Of a stretch of 64,000 nt of DNA, positions 53,315 to 61,936 are shown piece after piece. A program made the position numbers and the translations under genes. The notes beneath the pieces were generated by a model. It made no database searches. It was not told where the DNA came from and saw nothing but the letters and a program-made list of their open reading frames with translations. Source of the DNA: Enorma phocaeensis. Its GTDB lineage: Bacteria; Actinomycetota; Coriobacteriia; Coriobacteriales; Coriobacteriaceae. The stretch lies in contig NZ_LT891970.1 in the NCBI RefSeq assembly GCF_900186505.1, positions 666,451 to 730,450 on the forward strand, given 5' to 3'. The first letter of the stretch is position 1. Every line of letters begins with the position of its first letter.

Positions 53315-53421
53315 GGCCCTGCCGCAACGCATGGTTGATGTTCCGCAGGGACGTGCAGAGCTCTCGCCCGCGCGCGTGGAGGCGTCGGAAGATCAACCAC
53401 GCATTGCGACAGGGACCTTCC
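53315..53421. repeat. Dispersed GCAACGC repeat, copy B, with flanking inverted arm
   Basis: The core (53323-53386, GCAACGCATGGTTGAT ...) is followed at 53387-53421 by an inverted copy of its first 30 bases (AGATCAACCACGCATTGCGA), giving a long stem of about 30 bp with few mismatches around a 40-base internal part. Confidence 0.75.
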
Positions 53422-53442
53422 GGGCATCGGAGGGACTCCGCC

Positions 53443-53605
53443 TCCCACTCGGCGATCATTTGAACGTCGGATGGGGCCCCCGCTCCCACTCGGCGATCAT
53501 TTGAACGCCGGATGGGCTTTCGCCTCCCACTCGCCGATCATTTGAACGCTGGATGGGCATCTTCCTCCCGTTCGGCGATCATTTGAACGCCGAACGGGAC
53601 GGCAA
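53443..53605. repeat. Tandem array, four 41-bp units with hairpins
   Basis: Units start at 53443, 53484, 53525 and 53566. Each has CCCACTCGGCG-like and CGCCGGATGGG-like arms around a constant loop ATCATTTGAA. In the fourth unit both arms have changed together (CCCGTTCGGCG / CGCCGAACGGG) so that pairing is perfect. Confidence 0.88.
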
Positions 53606-53763
53606 GCGCTGGAAACCATGCAGAATATAGGCCGATGGGGGCCCCGCGACCATCCGATCGAAAAGTGTGTGGAAAATCCGCCTGGAGCGGATGGCGGGCA
53701 ACCCGGCTACCTGCGGTTATTCCGACGGCATCCCATTCGCGCATTTTTTGAGCACGAAAAAGC

Positions 53764-53873
53764 CGCTCACTTTTCCAACGAGTGGGCGTTCAGGGGGCGA
53801 AGGCGTTCATTTTTCCATCGAATGGGCGCTCGGGGGAATGGAGCCACTCATTTTTCCAACGGATGGGCCCCTG
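53764..53873. repeat. Second tandem array, three units of about 40-41 bp
   Basis: TTTTCCAACG / TTTTCCATCG / TTTTCCAACG occur at 53771, 53811 and 53852, each flanked by short complementary arms, for example GCGTTCATT with AATGGGCGC in the second unit. The skeleton CCACTC - loop - AACG - GGATGGGC is shared with the first array. Inverted single copies are at about 53651-53670 and 53730-53752. Confidence 0.7.
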
Positions 53874-53949
53874 ATGGACCGGGGAGGTTCAAAAGCTTCG
53901 CGAGAGGGAGGCCCGGCCGTCCGCGGCGTTGTATTTCAGAGAGTCCCTA

Positions 53950-54011
53950 GCAACGCGTGGTCGATGCTCCCCAAGAGCATGCAGGGGCCCTCGTTCGCGC
54001 GGGCGTGGAGG
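53950..54011 (+). repeat. Dispersed GCAACGC repeat, copy C
   Basis: Begins GCAACGCGTGGTCGATGCTC and ends in GGGCGTGGAGGCG, aligning over about 60 bases with the copies at 18083 and 53323. Confidence 0.7.
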
Positions 54012-54049
54012 CGCTGGGAATTCAGCTGTTCGTTGTGGAGGGGTCTAGG

Positions 54050-54085
54050 AAAATAGCCCACCCGCACGAGGCAGATGGGCTATTG
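54050..54085 (-). terminator. Intrinsic terminator of tRNA-Asp
   Basis: AATAGCCCATC and GGTGGGCTATT form a stem that runs into TTTTCC on the minus strand, nine bases after the tRNA 3' end. Confidence 0.8.
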
Positions 54086-54093
54086 CGTAGCAA

Positions 54094-54171
<78 letters not shown>

Positions 54172-54328
54172 TCAGCAAATGCTGCGAGAGCTAGTGTACC
54201 AAGAGCCGCGCGTGCGCGCAAGGGGAATTTGGGATAAATCCCAAATGAGGCGACGAGGTCTCCTCAAATCTCCCCGGCCGCCTGCCCGGGCCGGCCGCAA
54301 GAACCGCCCCGCCCGCTCTCCCCCGTCG

Positions 54329-55087
54329 CTACACGCAGGTGTAGCCGCCGTCGATGGGCAGGATCACGCCCGTCACGTACGATGCCTCGTCGCTCGCCAG
54401 GAAGATGGCGCCGGCGTTGAGCTCGCCCTCTCGGCCGTAGCGGCCGAGCGGCACCGTGGCCTGCATGTACTGTGTGAACGACTCCGTGTTGAGCGTATCG
54501 GTGGTGAGCTCGGTCTCGAAGTAGCCGGGGCAGATCGCGTTGCACGTGATGTTGTACTTCGCGAGCTCGGCGGCCACGGCGCGCGTGAAGTTCACCACGC
54601 CGCCCTTCGAGGTGTGGTACGCGACGGTGTCCATGGCGGTGTTGCCCACCAGCCCGTACATCGAGGCGATGTTGATGATGCGCCCGTAGTTGTTCTTCTT
54701 CATGATGTTGCCGAAGGCGCGCGTGACGTAGAACACGCTCGTCATGTCGGTCGCGATGGTGAAGTCCCACTGCTCGTCGGTCATGTCGAGCACGCCCGCG
54801 TTCTCGGCCGCGCCGGCGCAGTTCACGAGCACGTCGACTTTGCCGAACTCCTTCTCGGCGGCCGCCGCCGCGGCGTCCACCTGGGCATGGTCGGTCACGT
54901 CGCACTTCAGGGGCAGCACGCGCACGCCCTCGCCGCGGAGTTCCTCGGCAAGTGCCTCCAGGCGCTCGATACGGCGCGCCGTGATCACCAGGTCGGCGCC
55001 CTGCTCAGCGAACCCACGCGCCATCTGGGAACCCAAGCCCGATGATGCGCCGGAAACCACCACGACACGTCCCGTAAGATCGAACAT
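54329..55087 (-). CDS. Short-chain dehydrogenase/reductase, gluconate 5-dehydrogenase-like
   Basis: 252-residue classical SDR. It has SGASSGLGSQMARGF, NCAGAAENAGV, INIASMYG (active-site Ser) and the Tyr/Lys pair in AYHTSKGGV, ending in ILPIDGGYTCV. The closest functional classes are gluconate 5-dehydrogenase and related sugar-acid oxidoreductases, but this cannot be fixed by eye. Start set at the ATG five bases after AGGAG; a GTG six bases upstream is too close to that site. Monocistronic, between tRNA-Asp and a terminator. Confidence 0.85.
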   Translation of the reverse strand: MFDLTGRVVVVSGASSGLGSQMARGFAEQGADLVITARRIERLEALAEELRGEGVRVLPLKCDVTDHAQVDAAAAAAEKEFGKVDVLVNCAGAAENAGVLDMTDEQWDFTIATDMTSVFYVTRAFGNIMKKNNYGRIINIASMYGLVGNTAMDTVAYHTSKGGVVNFTRAVAAELAKYNITCNAICPGYFETELTTDTLNTESFTQYMQATVPLGRYGREGELNAGAIFLASDEASYVTGVILPIDGGYTCV

Positions 55088-55539
55088 CCTCACTCCTATC
55101 GACGGATTGGTCTACGTCGGCATATGCCGATATAGCCTCTATATCCCATCGGGATGCCGGCCAAACGGTCGTCGCGCTTAATTTTGGGTCAGTTGGACAG
55201 GGGTATTTGAGGGTTTTTGGGCGTTGAATCGACCCCAAAAAGTACCCGACCCCGTTTGCTTGGGGCCGGGTGCTTTACTTCACGTGGCCGGATTACCACG
55301 ACTTATCGCCAATTATCACAACGGTTGGACTACAGCTCCAAACCAACGCTTGCGGCTAAGATGAACAAGGCTCTCGACCCTATCTCTAGGTCTGACGCCT
55401 TGTCTTTTTTCTCGACAGTACCGTAATCACTCCAGCAGGTACTAACGGCTCGATGGTCAAATCACTACTGACACGACACAGTCGGCCCAAAGTACCTGCC
55501 GGTAACCAAAAGAACCGTTTCAAGCGCATCCTCGAACGC
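55088..55539. other. Intergenic region with terminator, otherwise featureless
   Basis: 452 bases between the SDR start and the stop of the 470-residue gene. The terminator at 55237-55271 serves the latter. The alternative pairing CTTTTTGGGG with CCCAAAAACCC next to it could compete with the terminator stem. The remainder (55272-55539) has lower GC and no gene that I can support. Confidence 0.55.
55237..55271 (-). terminator. Intrinsic terminator downstream of the 470-residue gene
   Basis: ACCCGGCCCC and GGGGTCGGGT pair around AAGCAAAC, followed by ACTTTTT on the minus strand. Confidence 0.75.
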
Positions 55540-56952
55540 TCACTTGCGCGAGCCGTAGCGCGACGTGATGAGCCCCAGCTGGGCGAAGCCCTCGACCTCA
55601 TCATCGAGCTTCTCTTGCAGCTCCCTGATTTTCCTGTCGTACTCCTCGCTGACCTTTTGGCTCATGCCGAAGATACGACCGAACGAGCCCATGTCGTCTA
55701 TCTTCTTGTCGCGCTCCTCTGTGAGCTTCTTGATTTGATCGACCTTGTTCGCAAGCTTGCGGTACTTGTTGAAGGTCAGCTCGAACGCTACGTCCGCCGT
55801 CTCGGAATCAAGCAAACAGTCGCACATGTCTTCCGACGGCATGACGTCGAACAACTCGGCCCAGTCCCCCAAGCGACGCTCCTGCCCGTAGCGGACCAAC
55901 GCAAGCTGGGCCTGCCTCGCCCGCGCCCATCGCGGGTCACGTGCCTTGTCGCTGATAGGATCCACGACATCCATAAGCGAATGGGCCTCAGCAACGAGCT
56001 CGCTAAAATGATCGGGGTTAGAGAACATATCGTTTCCCGGAAGGAGCCCGAATGCGCGTTGCTTGTAAAAACCCTTGCCGGCAACAGCCCTTAGCAATAG
56101 CTCATGATTCGGTTCCGAAGCGTAGACGACGGCGTTGGTAGTCGAGTGGGCGTAAACTCTAAACGCAATTTCCTCCACCTCGGAAAAAGGCTCCCCGTCC
56201 TCGCCCTGCTCGATAAAGATAGACTCGTCATATGCCTTGGGCGAATGCTCGTCGACAAAGACGCTTGCAGTGGCGAATTGAAAGTCAAGATACATCTTCT
56301 TGGTGGGAACCTTCATCGTCGGAGCGTTTGAGAACATCTCTCGCTCCTTGGCGATAGCCTCGCGCCTCCGATCGCGTTGGATAGCCGCACCGATGAGCGC
56401 GCCAGGGGCACCGGCGACGAACGCCCCCGCCGCGGCGCCGGCCGCCACGGAAGGTTTCTTCGTTTCCATCATGAACACGGACGAGGACACGTAACTGTCG
56501 CGCAAGCTCGGGCGAACCTTGGTCTCCATATCGGTACCATCGAGTACGTTGGCACACAAGCGAACGGTGACACCGCGCTGCTTATCGTCGGCCGGCTGAA
56601 CTCTATGTGCCGTAGCGACGCCGTTTCGTACATAGAACAGACAGTCTGCCACACCGACGATCGTGCCCAGAACGAAAGAGAACCAGAACCGTTGCAACGT
56701 CGACTCAGGGCTGTCACTCGGATTGAAGTCGACCTGGTTGCTGCAGAGCGGGCAGAACCAGTCGAGTCCCGTCCGCTCTATGAACTTCGAGTACTCGCTC
56801 TCTACCGCGCCGTCCCTAGACTTATCAGCACTCGCGATATCGGCGACGGCCTCGTACACGCCGCGCTCGTTGAGAGAACGCTCAACAAGCTCGGCCTCGG
56901 CTTTGAGCAGCTCGTTTTCCACGACAACCAATTCGGAACGCTTTTCAGCCAT
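55540..56952 (-). CDS. Unrecognised 470-residue protein with Zn-ribbon-like motif, glycine-rich helix and coiled coil
   Basis: I do not recognise the family. An N-terminal helical segment (ENELLKAEAELVERSLNERG) precedes a Cys pair (WFCPLCSNQV) that could be half of a zinc site. A glycine/alanine-rich hydrophobic stretch of glycine-zipper type (AAGAAAGAFVAGAPGALIGA) sits near residues 175-195. A mixed middle domain (FVDEHSPKAYDESIFIEQGE) leads to a C-terminal coiled coil (LANKVDQIKKLTEERDKKID). GC and codon use look lower than in neighbours, hinting at transfer. The start at MAEKRSELV is preferred because a further upstream ATG lies in the -10 box. Confidence 0.72.
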   Translation of the reverse strand: MAEKRSELVVVENELLKAEAELVERSLNERGVYEAVADIASADKSRDGAVESEYSKFIERTGLDWFCPLCSNQVDFNPSDSPESTLQRFWFSFVLGTIVGVADCLFYVRNGVATAHRVQPADDKQRGVTVRLCANVLDGTDMETKVRPSLRDSYVSSSVFMMETKKPSVAAGAAAGAFVAGAPGALIGAAIQRDRRREAIAKEREMFSNAPTMKVPTKKMYLDFQFATASVFVDEHSPKAYDESIFIEQGEDGEPFSEVEEIAFRVYAHSTTNAVVYASEPNHELLLRAVAGKGFYKQRAFGLLPGNDMFSNPDHFSELVAEAHSLMDVVDPISDKARDPRWARARQAQLALVRYGQERRLGDWAELFDVMPSEDMCDCLLDSETADVAFELTFNKYRKLANKVDQIKKLTEERDKKIDDMGSFGRIFGMSQKVSEEYDRKIRELQEKLDDEVEGFAQLGLITSRYGSRK

Positions 56953-56995
56953 AGCACATCCATTCGAGCGAGTTAGATGGTAAGTCTTGGTATCC

Positions 56996-57001
56996 ATTAT
57001 A
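56996..57001 (-). promoter_or_regulatory. -10 box upstream of the 470-residue gene
   Basis: Perfect TATAAT on the minus strand, 44 bases before the chosen ATG; the -35 region is poor. It overlaps an alternative upstream ATG, which rules that start out. Confidence 0.5.
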
Positions 57002-57228
57002 AGGACGGATTGGTGTGAGAAATGCTGTGCGGGAATCGTAATCGACGAGCACGGAGGTCTGCAGAGCGATCGAGGGATCGTCAGGGTCGCAACGAACATC
57101 CTCATTCGCCGACCGAGCACGGACAACAATCCCGCCATCAGGGCTGTTTTCTAACTCGTTTGCGTCTTGGTTACCGGAAGGTCGCCCTGAATGCCCCGAC
57201 CCGTCGCACGGTCCCTCGGCGGGCCCTC

Positions 57229-57723
57229 TTACCAGAAGCTGTCGCGCGCCAGGTCGACGATATCGGCCGTGAGCACGCGCCCGGCGGCCACCGTGAGGCG
57301 CGCCATGCTGGGACCGTGGCCGCCGCGCGGGAATGTAGGCGAGCCGGGATTCACCACCAGGCAGCTCCCCACCTGCGTGATGACCGGCCGGTGCGTGTGG
57401 CCGCACACCGCGACGTCGACCTCGCGCAGCGGCAGGTCCTCGCGATAATGGGAAACGGCGAAGTAGAGCCCTGCGAACGAGAAGCGCACGAGCCGCGTTA
57501 CCTCGGGACCGTACTCGCGAAAATAGTCGTTGTTGCCCAGCACGGCCACGATCGGGCCGAGCATCTTAAGGCGCTCCCAATCATCCTCCGAGGTGATATC
57601 GCCCGCATGAATGATAAGATCGGCGCCCTTGAGTTCGGCGATGAGCGAATCGGAGAGGTAGCCGTGCGTATCGGAGATGATGTCGACACGTCGGACAGCC
57701 GTCTGCGCGGTGTTCTCCTCCAC
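57229..57723 (-). CDS. YfcE-type metallophosphoesterase
   Basis: 164-residue calcineurin-like phosphodiesterase. Metal-site motifs are DIISDTHGYL, IIHAGDITSE, VLGNNDYF and VCGHTHRPVI, followed by VVNPGSPTFPR, all as in YfcE/MJ0936. It hydrolyses phosphodiesters; physiological substrate unknown. I chose the GTG six bases after AGGAGG instead of the GTG adjoining it. It follows the LytTR regulator gene by 10 bases and is probably its co-transcribed neighbour. Confidence 0.9.
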   Translation of the reverse strand: MEENTAQTAVRRVDIISDTHGYLSDSLIAELKGADLIIHAGDITSEDDWERLKMLGPIVAVLGNNDYFREYGPEVTRLVRFSFAGLYFAVSHYREDLPLREVDVAVCGHTHRPVITQVGSCLVVNPGSPTFPRGGHGPSMARLTVAAGRVLTADIVDLARDSFW

Positions 57724-57733
57724 AGGCACCCTC

Positions 57734-58450
57734 CTACAGGCTCAGCGCTTTCTTGAGCGGCACCACGCGGCGGCGGCTCACGGGCACCCGGTCCTCGACG
57801 CCCGCGATACCGAGCTGGATGGCGCCCGAGGGCACCGTTTCCACGTCCTCCACGCAGGCAAGGTTCACGATGTAGCGCCGGTGGACCCTGAAGAAGCCAA
57901 AGTCGCATAGCTTGGCTTCGAACTGAGCGAGCGAGGTCGTGGAGAGGAAGCGGTCGTCATCGGTGAAGATGCACGAATAGTCGTCCTTCGCCATGATGTA
58001 GCGAATCTGATCGACCGGGATGAGCACCTTGCGGCCGCCCTTCTCCACGGGGATGCGCTCGATGGTTGCCCGGCTTTCCGTCTGCGGCTTCGCACGGGCG
58101 AGGACCTTCTCGATCGCTTGATCAAGACGGGCCTCCTCGACAGGCTTGAGCAGATAGTCGACCGCATCGACTTCAAAGGCCTCGACCGCGTGGTCGCTGT
58201 AGGCGGTCACGAACACGATCGCAGGCGGATTCTTGAGCTTATGCAATGCCTCAGCGAGTTGGAGACCCGAGGCGCCCGGCATCGAGATATCGAGGAACAC
58301 GACGTCGATGCGGTTCCCCATGAGCATCTCTATAGCAGAGCGAACGCTCGACGCCTCGGTGATCGAGTTGATTTTGCCAGTCTGCTCCAGCAGAAACCTC
58401 AGTTCAGAGCGGGCAGGGGCCTCGTCATCGACGATCATCGCACGCAACAT
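57734..58450 (-). CDS. LytTR family response regulator
   Basis: 238 residues. The receiver domain (1-120) has IVDDEAPARSE, phospho-acceptor Asp54 in VVFLDISMPG and the Lys of DYLLKPVEEA. A LytTR DNA-binding domain (about 140-235) includes IRYIMAKDDYSCIFT and FFRVHRRYIVNLACVE. It pairs with the LytS-type kinase encoded just upstream. Family members control wall autolysis, nutrient uptake or carbon-starvation transport by binding paired LytTR boxes. Confidence 0.95.
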   Translation of the reverse strand: MLRAMIVDDEAPARSELRFLLEQTGKINSITEASSVRSAIEMLMGNRIDVVFLDISMPGASGLQLAEALHKLKNPPAIVFVTAYSDHAVEAFEVDAVDYLLKPVEEARLDQAIEKVLARAKPQTESRATIERIPVEKGGRKVLIPVDQIRYIMAKDDYSCIFTDDDRFLSTTSLAQFEAKLCDFGFFRVHRRYIVNLACVEDVETVPSGAIQLGIAGVEDRVPVSRRRVVPLKKALSL

Positions 58451-58521
58451 AGGCTTGTGATCCCTTCATCTATTCATCTACAAGCGCTATCAAGTGCGCC
58501 TCAACCGTGAATGATTGTATT

Positions 58522-59868
58522 CTACCCCTCATGGAAGATACTCTGCAGCAAATCCAGATGCAAGGTGATCGTGGTGCCCTCACCTGGGCGCGAGTCCACG
58601 CGCGCGAACGAGCGCGGGCCGTAGAAGCGCCTGATGCGCTCGGAGATGTTACGCATCGCCACGCCGGCGCCCCCGCCCTGGGGCGCTGAGGTGTCGGCCT
58701 GGGGCATCGATCCGTCGAAAAGACGAGCCGCGGTCTCGCCATCCATACCGGCTCCATCGTCGGCGACCTCGACGGAGAGGGCATCATCCTCGCATCCGCG
58801 CACCGTTACGCGAATATGCAGGGGGCCCTCGTCCTTCATAGCATGCCGGACCGCGTTTTCAACCAGCGGTTGCACGATGAAGGCGGGCACGAGCGTGTCC
58901 TCGAGCCCCTCCTCGATGGAAAACTCGTCGGCGATGCGATCCTCGCCAAAGCGTGCCTTCTCGAACACGAGATAGCGCCGAGTTTGCGCGATCTCGCGCG
59001 AGATCGGGATGAGCGAGCCGGAGTTATCGAGCGTTGAGCGGTAGAAGGCGGAGAATTCGCGCAGGAGCTCGCGGGCGCGCGTCGGATCGGTGCGCGTAAA
59101 CGACGCGATGGTGTTGAGCGTGTTGAAGAGGAAATGCGGGTTGATCTGCGCCTGGAGCGCACGGAGCTCGGCGCGGGCCGTGAGGGCGTCCTGCAGCTCG
59201 AGCTCATGGATGGCGAGCTGCGTGGAGATGAGCTCGGCAAAGCCCGAAACGAGCGCATACTGGGTGCGGTTCACCGCATGCGGCGTGCTGAAATAGAACT
59301 TGAGCGTACCCACGGCGCGGCCGCGCACCTTGAGGGGTGCGATGATACCCGCCGGGATCTCGCAGGTCCTGCCCTCTTCGACTTGGATGACTTCCTGCGT
59401 AAACGACTGAATGATGCCGTGCTCCAGCACGTAATGGGTGGCGGGGGTATGGATGAGCGACCCAGGCGGGAAATCACGCACCATGACGCCCACGCACGCG
59501 AGCACATGGGTCTCGTTGGTAACGGCGATGGTGCTCGCGTGGGTCTCTGGCAGCAGGCGACGGCAGATCGCCCCAGCGCTCTCGGGCGTGAGGCCCACCT
59601 GCAAATCCTCGAGCATGTCTGAGGCCATCGCGAGCGTCGCCTCGGTGTATTGCGAGCGCAGCATGTCCGGGTTGAAGGCGAAGTAGACGCACAGGGCGGC
59701 AAGCGCCGCGAGCAGCACGCAGAACATCGCGGCGACCGCAGAATCAAGACCGGTCGCCAGCCGGACGGCCAGGTATGCGGCAATCGAGAAAGTCGCGAGC
59801 GCAGCGACGCCCCACACGAGGAACGACGCGCGCGACAACCATGCGGGACGCGACGCGGATTTGCTCAT
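58522..59868 (-). CDS. LytS-like sensor histidine kinase
   Basis: 448 residues. Only two membrane helices (about 14-38 and 43-65) precede a GAF-type domain (about 90-225, with THASTIAVTNETHVL and APLKVRGRAVGTLKFYF). The phospho-accepting His245 lies in LQAQINPHFLFNTLN, followed by the ATPase domain with PLVENAVRHA, VADDGAGM and GVAMRNISERI. The short membrane part distinguishes it from LytS with its five to eight helices; sensing is likely through the GAF domain. Its ATG overlaps the glycosyltransferase stop (ATGA). Confidence 0.93.
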   Translation of the reverse strand: MSKSASRPAWLSRASFLVWGVAALATFSIAAYLAVRLATGLDSAVAAMFCVLLAALAALCVYFAFNPDMLRSQYTEATLAMASDMLEDLQVGLTPESAGAICRRLLPETHASTIAVTNETHVLACVGVMVRDFPPGSLIHTPATHYVLEHGIIQSFTQEVIQVEEGRTCEIPAGIIAPLKVRGRAVGTLKFYFSTPHAVNRTQYALVSGFAELISTQLAIHELELQDALTARAELRALQAQINPHFLFNTLNTIASFTRTDPTRARELLREFSAFYRSTLDNSGSLIPISREIAQTRRYLVFEKARFGEDRIADEFSIEEGLEDTLVPAFIVQPLVENAVRHAMKDEGPLHIRVTVRGCEDDALSVEVADDGAGMDGETAARLFDGSMPQADTSAPQGGGAGVAMRNISERIRRFYGPRSFARVDSRPGEGTTITLHLDLLQSIFHEG

Positions 59869-61052
59869 CTATGGTCCTCCAACCGGGAAGCAAGGGCGGA
59901 ATCTCCCCACAAGCCATCCATGATAGCGGGCCAGAAGCTCTGAAAGCGAAGGTATTTCCCGCGGTTCTCCTGCGCATAGGCCTCGGCGCGAGCGCGACCA
60001 TGCAAGTAGATGTCCCAATAGGCATCGCGCTCCTTGGTGGCAAGGGCGCGGGCGAGCGCCGTCTTGCGCACCCGCCCATCCAACTCGTCCGAGAACCAAG
60101 GCCCCGGATACGGCATGAGCGAAGCCGCGGTGACCGAGGTGAGGTCGTTGTGGCGGCTCGCATCGGCAAGCTTGACGCGCTCGTAGTACCAACGGTACAC
60201 GTCGGCCATGAAGCGCTGCGCGGTCCCCGTCTCCTTGGGCGGCAGGCGTCGCACCGCCCACTTGTTGTCGAACCAGACGTCGAGCCCGTGCAGGCGCAGG
60301 TTGCACAGGTAGTCCAGGTCCTCGCCGCGAGTGATATAGGGATCGAACGCAACCCGCGTGAACGCACGGGCATCGAGTGCGAAGAGGCCGCCGCACAGGT
60401 AGTTGGAACGCGAGATGCGCGTGCCACCGAGCGCGTGGCGCATCCAGGCATTGAACTCAGCCCGCCGGGTCCACCAGCGCGACGCGAGCCCCGCCCTACC
60501 CTCCTCGGCGTAGGGCGATCCCGCCTCGTTGTAGTAATAGCCGCTCTTCACCAAGATGGGCAGCTGCGCACGCGTCTCATGCCCGAGCGCGTAGCGCGCC
60601 TGCGCCATGAACGCGGAGTCACAGGCAACCTCGTCATCATCGAGGAAGATGACCTTGTCGCACCCCTTGATCGCCGCAACGGCGAGACCCATGTTGCGAA
60701 TCGCGCCGTACCCGCGCAGCGATATGCACTCCCCCGCGCCGCGCGGCGCGATGCGCTCGATTCGCTCGATGACCTTGGAGCCCTCAGCATGACAGATCGT
60801 CGTGATGGCGAGCGAAGGGTGCGCGGCGACGATCTGCGCCACGCGGCGCGAGACCTCCGTCGTCGCAGATAGCGGGCACACCACGAGCAGGACGATGGGC
60901 GCGACATCGTGCACCTGCTCGAGGGATGCAAGGCAGCGGGCAAGCTCGGGTGCGGGGCTGTCAAGCGGGGTTGCGTAGTCGTAGCTGCCAAAGGCATGCA
61001 CATCGGCATGGCCGCTCACCCAGTAGGTGGGAATTACGATGACCGACCCCAT
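59865..61052 (-). CDS. Family 2-type glycosyltransferase
   Basis: 395 residues, GT-A fold, beginning MGSVIVIPTYW. Nucleotide-sugar binding is indicated by RNMGLAVAAIKG and the metal motif in FLDDDEVACDSAF; an acceptor-side GEDLDYLCNLRLHG follows. No membrane helix, so it works on the cytoplasmic side, perhaps on a lipid carrier or wall glycan. Start at the ATG with AAAGG upstream. It overlaps the sensor kinase by 4 bases, so it is co-translated with the two-component pair, an unusual operon partner. Confidence 0.87.
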   Translation of the reverse strand: MGSVIVIPTYWVSGHADVHAFGSYDYATPLDSPAPELARCLASLEQVHDVAPIVLLVVCPLSATTEVSRRVAQIVAAHPSLAITTICHAEGSKVIERIERIAPRGAGECISLRGYGAIRNMGLAVAAIKGCDKVIFLDDDEVACDSAFMAQARYALGHETRAQLPILVKSGYYYNEAGSPYAEEGRAGLASRWWTRRAEFNAWMRHALGGTRISRSNYLCGGLFALDARAFTRVAFDPYITRGEDLDYLCNLRLHGLDVWFDNKWAVRRLPPKETGTAQRFMADVYRWYYERVKLADASRHNDLTSVTAASLMPYPGPWFSDELDGRVRKTALARALATKERDAYWDIYLHGRARAEAYAQENRGKYLRFQSFWPAIMDGLWGDSALASRLEDHR

Positions 61053-61228
61053 AAGGAGACCTTTCCCGGCAGGGTTCAGGGCGCCTTGCCGAACGCGCGC
61101 ATCCGGTACCCTCAGCCGCAATCCCACCATGCGAACGGCATGCATCCGCCGCCGCGGGGACACGATAGGCTCAGGCGCCGCGCTCACCGTGAACCCTCGC
61201 CAAAGCGTGTCCGCCGCCTCCTCGCCGC

Positions 61229-61804
61229 TTAAGCTGCGTGCTTGAACGGAGAGAGCTCCTTGAAGTAGGGAGCACGCGCGAGCGATTGCGAAAGGGGGTA
61301 CCCCAGCACATACATGATAACTGCTTCGCCGGCACCGGTGGTCAGCAAGCCGAACAGATACATGAGCGGCCATGCCCCATCAAGCGAGATCGAGGTGAAG
61401 GGGATGGTGTAAAAACCGGTAGCCTGCAGCAGGATGGGCAGGTACGCCGGAACGATCAGAGCGTTAGCGAGCACGGGCCCGGCAAGCGCGATAAGGGGGT
61501 GCTTCCTCATCTTCCATGTGAACCAGGCCCCTGCGAACGTCGCCAGGGAGCCAAAGACCACGTCGAGCAGGCCGAGCATGCCCGTGCCCGAGAGCGCTAT
61601 GTTGGCGACGTTGGCGATGGCGCAGCCGAGCGTGAGCCCAGGAATGGCGGCCGGTGTGAAGAGCGCGAGCGCACAGAGCGCCTCGGACACGCGGAACTGG
61701 ATGGGACCCCACGCTAGGCTGCCCAGGAACAGCAAAGCGACGAGCGTGCATGCCGCGTACACGGCAGCGATGACCCCTATACGGGCGACATCATTCGATT
61801 TCAT
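61229..61804 (-). CDS. queT: QueT family transporter
   Basis: 191-residue integral membrane protein with about five to six helices, an ECF-type substrate-binding (S) component for a queuosine precursor. It begins with VARIGVIAAVYAACTLVALL and has the conserved FRVSEALCALALFTPAAIPG and GCAIANVANIALSGTG. It should work with an ECF energy module encoded elsewhere. The ATG start has AAGGTG six bases upstream; I do not see a preQ1 riboswitch of recognisable type in the leader. Confidence 0.92.
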   Translation of the reverse strand: MKSNDVARIGVIAAVYAACTLVALLFLGSLAWGPIQFRVSEALCALALFTPAAIPGLTLGCAIANVANIALSGTGMLGLLDVVFGSLATFAGAWFTWKMRKHPLIALAGPVLANALIVPAYLPILLQATGFYTIPFTSISLDGAWPLMYLFGLLTTGAGEAVIMYVLGYPLSQSLARAPYFKELSPFKHAA

Positions 61805-61936
61805 GGCATTCACCTTCTATGTCGGAGGGCTTTACTAGATGCACATCCAACACGCCCGGCACAATAGGACGCCAGAGGCAAAGGTGATGCCGTCGCACAC
61901 GAAGGCCATCGCGCCTGGCCCCGTGCCCAACAGCCG

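Larger units (their letters stand above)
53049..54093. other. Gene-free repeat nest upstream of tRNA-Asp
   Basis: About 1 kb between the Rrf2 gene and tRNA-Asp. It contains a large hairpin repeat (53315-53421), a four-unit 41-bp tandem array (53443-53605), a related three-unit array (53764-53873), and another copy of the dispersed repeat (53950-54011). No reading frame on either strand looks genuine. Confidence 0.75.

Noticed and set aside
53443..53605. Four evenly spaced repeats considered as a CRISPR array
   Set aside because: There are no unique spacers; the whole 41-bp unit repeats, it is internally palindromic, and no cas gene is near.
61839..61936. 24-codon minus-strand frame between the UMF1 and queT genes
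   Set aside because: Very short, no good ribosome-binding site and no sign of conservation that I could judge.
61805..61936. preQ1 riboswitch upstream of queT
   Set aside because: QueT genes often have one, but I could not find the expected pseudoknot sequence pattern in this leader.
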